The position numbers and the translations under genes were made by a program. From Chlamydomonas sphaeroides (Eukaryota; Chlorophyta; Chlorophyceae; Chlamydomonadales; Chlamydomonadaceae), in contig BDDC01000566.1 of assembly GCA_001662425.1 (NCBI GenBank), forward strand, positions 5,209-54,183: a DNA stretch of 48,975 bases. Reading direction: 5' to 3'. The notes under the pieces were generated by a model that was given only the letters and a program-made list of their open reading frames with translations, was not told where the DNA came from and searched no databases. Positions 45,301-48,975 of the stretch are shown piece after piece (the stretch's first letter is position 1; each line of letters begins with the position of its first letter).

Positions 45301-46292
45301 GCCAGCGTGCAGCACAGCTCCTGGCGGAGCGGGGCATGCGGCCAGCACGAGCGCCGTCATGACTGGCACACAAAGCCCAGGCCAGCGTAACTGACACTAA
45401 CGCAGAGCTGCCTGAGCCGAATGCTGGCTGTAGGTTGGCTAGGCTTGGCCCCCTCCTTGAGGACTCGCAACCCCTACCCATGTTACAACCCCCGTCCAGG
45501 ACACACCTCTATAAGGCCGCTGTCTCGCAGCACCTCGGCCAGCCGGCGCATGGCCACGGTAGCGCCCAGCCAGCCGCCCTCGCCGCCCTCCAGCTGCCAC
45601 AGCGGCACGCGCCGGCCCAGCGCGGTCACGTGGGCGGCGTCGACGGCCGAAGGCAGGAAGCAGCCCGGCAGCACCGCCGACAGGTAGGGCCGGATGAGCT
45701 GAGCGAGGAACATCGTCTGGTGCACAAGCATGGCTTTGGGCGGGAAGGCCGCGGGCCGGCCCGGCGGCGTCACGGCTGCGAGCTGGCGCAGGGCCGCCAG
45801 AGCCCGGGCCGCGGCCTTGAGCGGGCGCGGGTCGAGCAGCAACTCCAGGGCGCTGGACAGGTTGTCGAGCGTCGAGTCGGGCGTTGCGTCACCCTCGCGG
45901 GCACGGACGACGCCCAGACACTCGATGGCCTTTGCCAGCATGCCGATCAACCTTCCAGCCATCTGCATAACCGGTATGAACTCGGCGGACGGCCGCTCCA
46001 GGTTCTTGGCACCCTGTGCAATCCTAGCGCTCGCGCCCTCCAGCGCCTGCGCCCAGACGCCTGTGGCATCCTTGATTTTGAGCAGGGACTGCAGCCAGCG
46101 CGCTGCACCTACGCCATCTGACGGAGCTGGCAGTTCGTAGAAGTCGATGAGGAACGATGGTGCGCTCGATAGGAAGCGCTCGTCCGCCTCGATCAGGGAG
46201 AACATGTATAATTGCGACTCAATGCTCGACGGTCCGCAATCGGCAATGCGAGCCAGGGCCTTCGTCATATCAGCAAGGTCCCGGCTCGCCAT
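42374..46292 (-). CDS. Large helical protein with C-terminal MYND zinc finger
   Basis: Five exons close in phase to 1,012 aa: 46292-45507, 45320-45216, 44985-44244, 43967-42898, 42709-42374. The MYND finger is at about 947-986: CDNTRC, then KKCSGCRAVRYCGPDCQ and HWAAGHKAAC, with all expected Cys/His. MYND fingers mostly bind proline-rich partner peptides. The preceding 900 residues are Ala/Leu-rich, largely helical, and have no recognised domain: no SET domain, ankyrin or TPR signature is visible. The start at MASRDLADMTKALARIADCG is the first ATG in the open frame. Volvocine genomes have many large MYND proteins of this build and unknown role, so function cannot be given. The last intron is flanked by a 15-bp direct repeat, and the intron after exon 3 has an 8-bp minisatellite. 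Confidence 0.85.
42698..42712. repeat. 15-bp direct repeat flanking the last MYND-gene intron (acceptor copy)
   Basis: GCGAGCCAGCACCTG on the plus strand recurs at 42886-42900. The copies cover the acceptor and donor junctions of one intron, 188 bases apart, exactly the intron length. Confidence 0.95.
42886..42900. repeat. 15-bp direct repeat flanking the last MYND-gene intron (donor copy)
   Basis: Identical to 42698-42712. The intron between them contains degenerate copies of a GATGGGAGGTGCTATGGG-like unit at about 42733-42780. Confidence 0.95.
44031..44106. repeat. GGGGCTCA minisatellite in an intron
   Basis: About nine tandem 8-base units in the intron between exons 3 and 4 of the MYND gene. 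It ends at 44106 where CTCGAGGTC begins. Confidence 0.9.
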
Positions 46293-46682
46293 AGTCGGAG
46301 CGCAAACAACACTGACCGTGAGTGTTCGTGACAGTGTGATGCGGCAAGGCTCTCGATATCCACCTGTGCACGCACATCGGCATAACCCATCGGGTTTGGC
46401 CGGCAACGCCATGCTGCGCGCGCTGCGCACGCTGCGTCCCCTTGCCACACGTCCTTCCAGCCTGTTCCATCCACACAGCACCCTAACCAGGCACACAGAA
46501 GTTTAAGCCCTGCATGCCCATGCCAACCGGGAGGCCTCCTGATGCCAACCAGTCAACGCACGCAGCGCACAGCATCCTAAGCCCTGTGCAGTCGCTCGAG
46601 GCCTCGTGTCGGATTGTTCCGTAAACAAAACCCCCACCCGCACGCTCCTGACTTTCCGGGTCTCTTTCTTACCCCTTGACTA
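46293..46682. other. Intergenic region upstream of the MYND gene
   Basis: 390 bases hold the MYND gene promoter and the 3' flank of the upstream gene. I see no gene or TGTAA signal in minus orientation. Confidence 0.5.
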
Positions 46683-48810
46683 TCACTCCTCGTCCTCGTC
46701 ATAAGTCTCCGCGTACGTCACGCTCCGCGGCGGCCGGTCGGTGGCGCGGCCCTTCCGCAGCGCGGAGCGAGGCTGCAGCGGCATCTGCACGGGGCACGGC
46801 AAACACGCTCACCTCTGCTGCGCCATCCCGGGCATCAGCACCGCCGCCTCCAGCTCCCGTGTCGCCCCAGCCTTATCCCAGCCGGGGCCCCAGTCGGCAG
46901 TCCACACCACGTACCCTGCCGTCCCCGTAGCCATAGTCGGCGCTGCCGCCGGCGCCCGGGCCGCCGGCGCCTAGTCGCCGCGCGGCGCGCAGCGCCCGCA
47001 TGCCTCCACCGCCCATGCGGCCGCCTCGGTGGCCCCCTCGCGCCGAGCTCATACGCCAGAACTGGTACAGCCCCACCAGCATCATGGCGCCTGCGGGTCC
47101 GGGCAAGCGGGGAGGAGGAGGGGAGGGGGAGAGGCGGGCTCGTGTTGGGCTGTGGTTTACAGGGCCCGACCGCCGTCGCGGCCTGGCGTGGGACATTGGG
47201 CGCGGGGGCGCGCGCGCGTCCCTCCCCGCATGCAGCCATGCTTTCACGAGCCCTGACGCAGCACGCCTGGTTCACACCTATGAAGACCGGCTGCGACCAG
47301 GCCTTGCTGTCCGCGCCGACGGACGCCACCCGCGGCAGCCGCGAGTCCAGCAGCAGCACCAGCGAGGACGTCACTGCCGGGGCTGCAGCCCCCGCCGGGG
47401 CCGCGCCTGGACCCCCGGGTGACGCGGAGACCGCGGCCTGGCCCTCGCCGCCCGCTGCGGCGCCGGGCTGCTGAGCCGCCTGCGGTGTGGTGGTGGCTGG
47501 TGGCTGCGGTGGTGAGGGCTGCACCACCATCACCAACATCTGGCTGGCGAGGCCCACCGCCAGCACGGGGAAGGGCGGCAGGGGCCCGGAGGCGGAGGCG
47601 GCGGCGGCGGCGGAGGAGGAGGGGCTGATGGGGGCGGTGGTGCCCGGTGCGCCGGCGTCGAGTGGCTGCAGCAGCAGCGCGAGCGGCGAGGCGACGGCGG
47701 CTGCGACACGTGGAGGTGCGGCAGCATGTAGGGGTGCCGGTTAGGGCTGTGCTGGCCAGCTGCGGTCTTGGCCGCATCTCTCTCAGCTCCTCCCCAACCC
47801 AGCCGCCCGCCCGCATACGCGCAGTGTGCCGCGCCCCGCCACAGCCACCGGCCGCAGCCCGCGCTCACCCAGTGCGTCGTCGTCCACGGCCGCCAGGTGC
47901 GGCGTGCCTGTGCGCACCGCGCCGCTCACGTTGAACAGCAGCCGGTGGGGGCCGGAGCTGCGCAGCGGGCAGCCGCAGGGGCAGGGGCAGGGGCGTGCGG
48001 TGTTGGGTGAGCGCGCTGGCTCAAGCCCGCTAGGCCCAGGGAACAGGAAATGGCGCCGTCCGGGAGGCCGCAGGGGGGTGCCAGGTACGGGGTGGGCGCG
48101 AGAGGATCGCAGTTGTAGGGTCGGGTGAGCGCGCTGGCGCAAGCGTGAGGCCCCTAGGCACGGTGGGCAGGAAACAGTGCTTTCCCAACATGCGCTGTCC
48201 CAATCTATTCCGGCGCTGCGCTTGATGTTGAGGGCCCTGGTTTGGCAGCCGGCGCGGCCGTGCCGGGGGCCCGTGCGGCAGTCGCTCCGCACCGCGCGCC
48301 GCAGCACGCCTGCAGCGGTCCCGCGTGCAGAGTGGCCTCGCACCCGACCTTGCAGCGACAACAGCAGCTCCCAGCCACCCACCTGAGCAGCAGGTAGCCG
48401 CGCAGGGCCGTCAGGGCCAGGGCAGGGAAGGAGGTGTTGGGCGAGGGCGGCGAGGGCGGGGTGGCGTCGTGCGCGGCGCTGGGCGCTGTGGGCAGGTCCA
48501 GCCAGGCGGGTAGCGGCGTGGCCTTGTGCGCCTGAGCGGGGCGGGCGGACGAGGGGTGGTGCAAGGGAGCGGGGGTGGGGCCGTGGGGCGTTGGGCTCCG
48601 GTCCTTACACGCTGTCTTGCAACGCTCCTGATTTCTTCCCTTGTCCTGCCTCTTCCCCCACCAGGCCCCCACCTTGCAGCCCGTCAGCCGGTTCTCGTGC
48701 GGCGTCACCAGCGACAGCAGCTCGCCGCGGCCGTTGACTCCATAGCTGCGGAAGGGCCGGTGCGCGTCGAAGGCCGCCGCCAGCAGGCGGGAGCCGTTCA
48801 GGTGCGCGCA
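46683..48810 (-). CDS. 3' part of a membrane-anchored protein, 5' end beyond window
   Basis: Six exons close in phase to the last 358 residues: 48810-48673, 48531-48383, 47957-47869, 47700-47278, 47090-46915, 46784-46683. The first exon seen starts after a CAG acceptor in phase 0, so at least one upstream exon is missing. The partial protein has probable N-glycosylation sites (NGS, NTS, NVS), blocks RSYGVNGRGELLSLVTPHEN and HRLLFNVSGAVRTGTPHLAA, an Ala/Pro/Gln-rich linker, RLPRVASVGADSKAWSQPVF and then a hydrophobic segment FIGAMMLVGLYQFW, a Gly/Arg-rich segment and an acidic end TYDEDEE. This suggests a large lumenal or extracellular region, one membrane span and a short cytosolic tail. The family is not recognised. 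Confidence 0.65.
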
Positions 48811-48939
48811 CTGGCGTGGAGCGAGAGGGGCCGGCAGGGGAAGCCAAGGTCAGGGGAGCTGTCAGGCTTGGGCGCAACCCGGCCCGGTGCAAGCCCCGCG
48901 AGACAAGGAAGGTTATGCCTTATGCGCCTCCGGTGAGAC

Positions 48940-48975
48940 CCCTCCCCTCCCCTCCCCTCCCCTCCCCTCCCCTCC
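48940..48975. repeat. CCCTC pentanucleotide repeat at window end
   Basis: At least seven tandem CCTCC units run off the end of the window. The stretch 48811-48939 before it is probably intron or upstream flank of the truncated gene. Confidence 0.85.

Overview
The window looks like nuclear DNA of a volvocine (chlamydomonadalean) green alga. The evidence is very high GC, short exons split by many introns with GTGAGT/GTGCGT/GTGCGG donors and CAG acceptors, TGTAA polyadenylation signals behind several stop codons, histidine-, glutamine- and alanine-rich low-complexity insertions, and a (S/A)PPPPSP hinge like those of volvocine cell-wall proteins. I rebuilt the exon chains by hand from splice signals, reading phase and family knowledge. 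Each complete chain closes in phase over its whole length, but none is confirmed by transcripts.

Layout, left to right. 1-1936: no gene recognised. 1937-7045 (-): ZIP metal transporter of the human ZIP1-3 type with a very large His-rich loop. 7046-7461: divergent promoter. 7462-9472 (+): small secreted Cys-rich protein of unknown family. 9968-14311 (-): SERRATE/ARS2 RNA-processing factor. 14312-14670: divergent promoter. 14671-20933 (+): histone chaperone HIRA, interrupted by a 463-base assembly gap. 21781-35664 (-): a 39-exon gene for a roughly 2,200-residue subtilisin-type protease carrying a PA insert, a C-terminal jelly roll, an array of ricin-type lectin repeats, two related beta domains around a PPSPP hinge, and a C-terminal membrane anchor. 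36635-41171 (-): a low-complexity protein with SARP-type motifs and a 46-unit Glu-Pro hexanucleotide array. 42374-46292 (-): a large helical protein ending in a MYND zinc finger. 46683-48810 (-): the 3' part of a membrane-anchored protein whose 5' end lies beyond the window.

The neighbours do not form a pathway, as expected for a eukaryotic chromosome. Two themes stand out. First, ARS2 and HIRA, both nuclear gene-expression factors, share a 359-bp head-to-head promoter, and the ZIP transporter shares a 416-bp promoter with the secreted protein. Second, the largest locus encodes what appears to be a surface-anchored protease with carbohydrate-binding modules, plausibly acting on the glycoprotein wall or extracellular matrix; that role is inference. 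This gene also has an in-frame TAG in its PA-domain exon, which is either an assembly error, a real nonsense allele or a sign of a different splice form. Long ORFs on the other strands are shadows created by GC bias.
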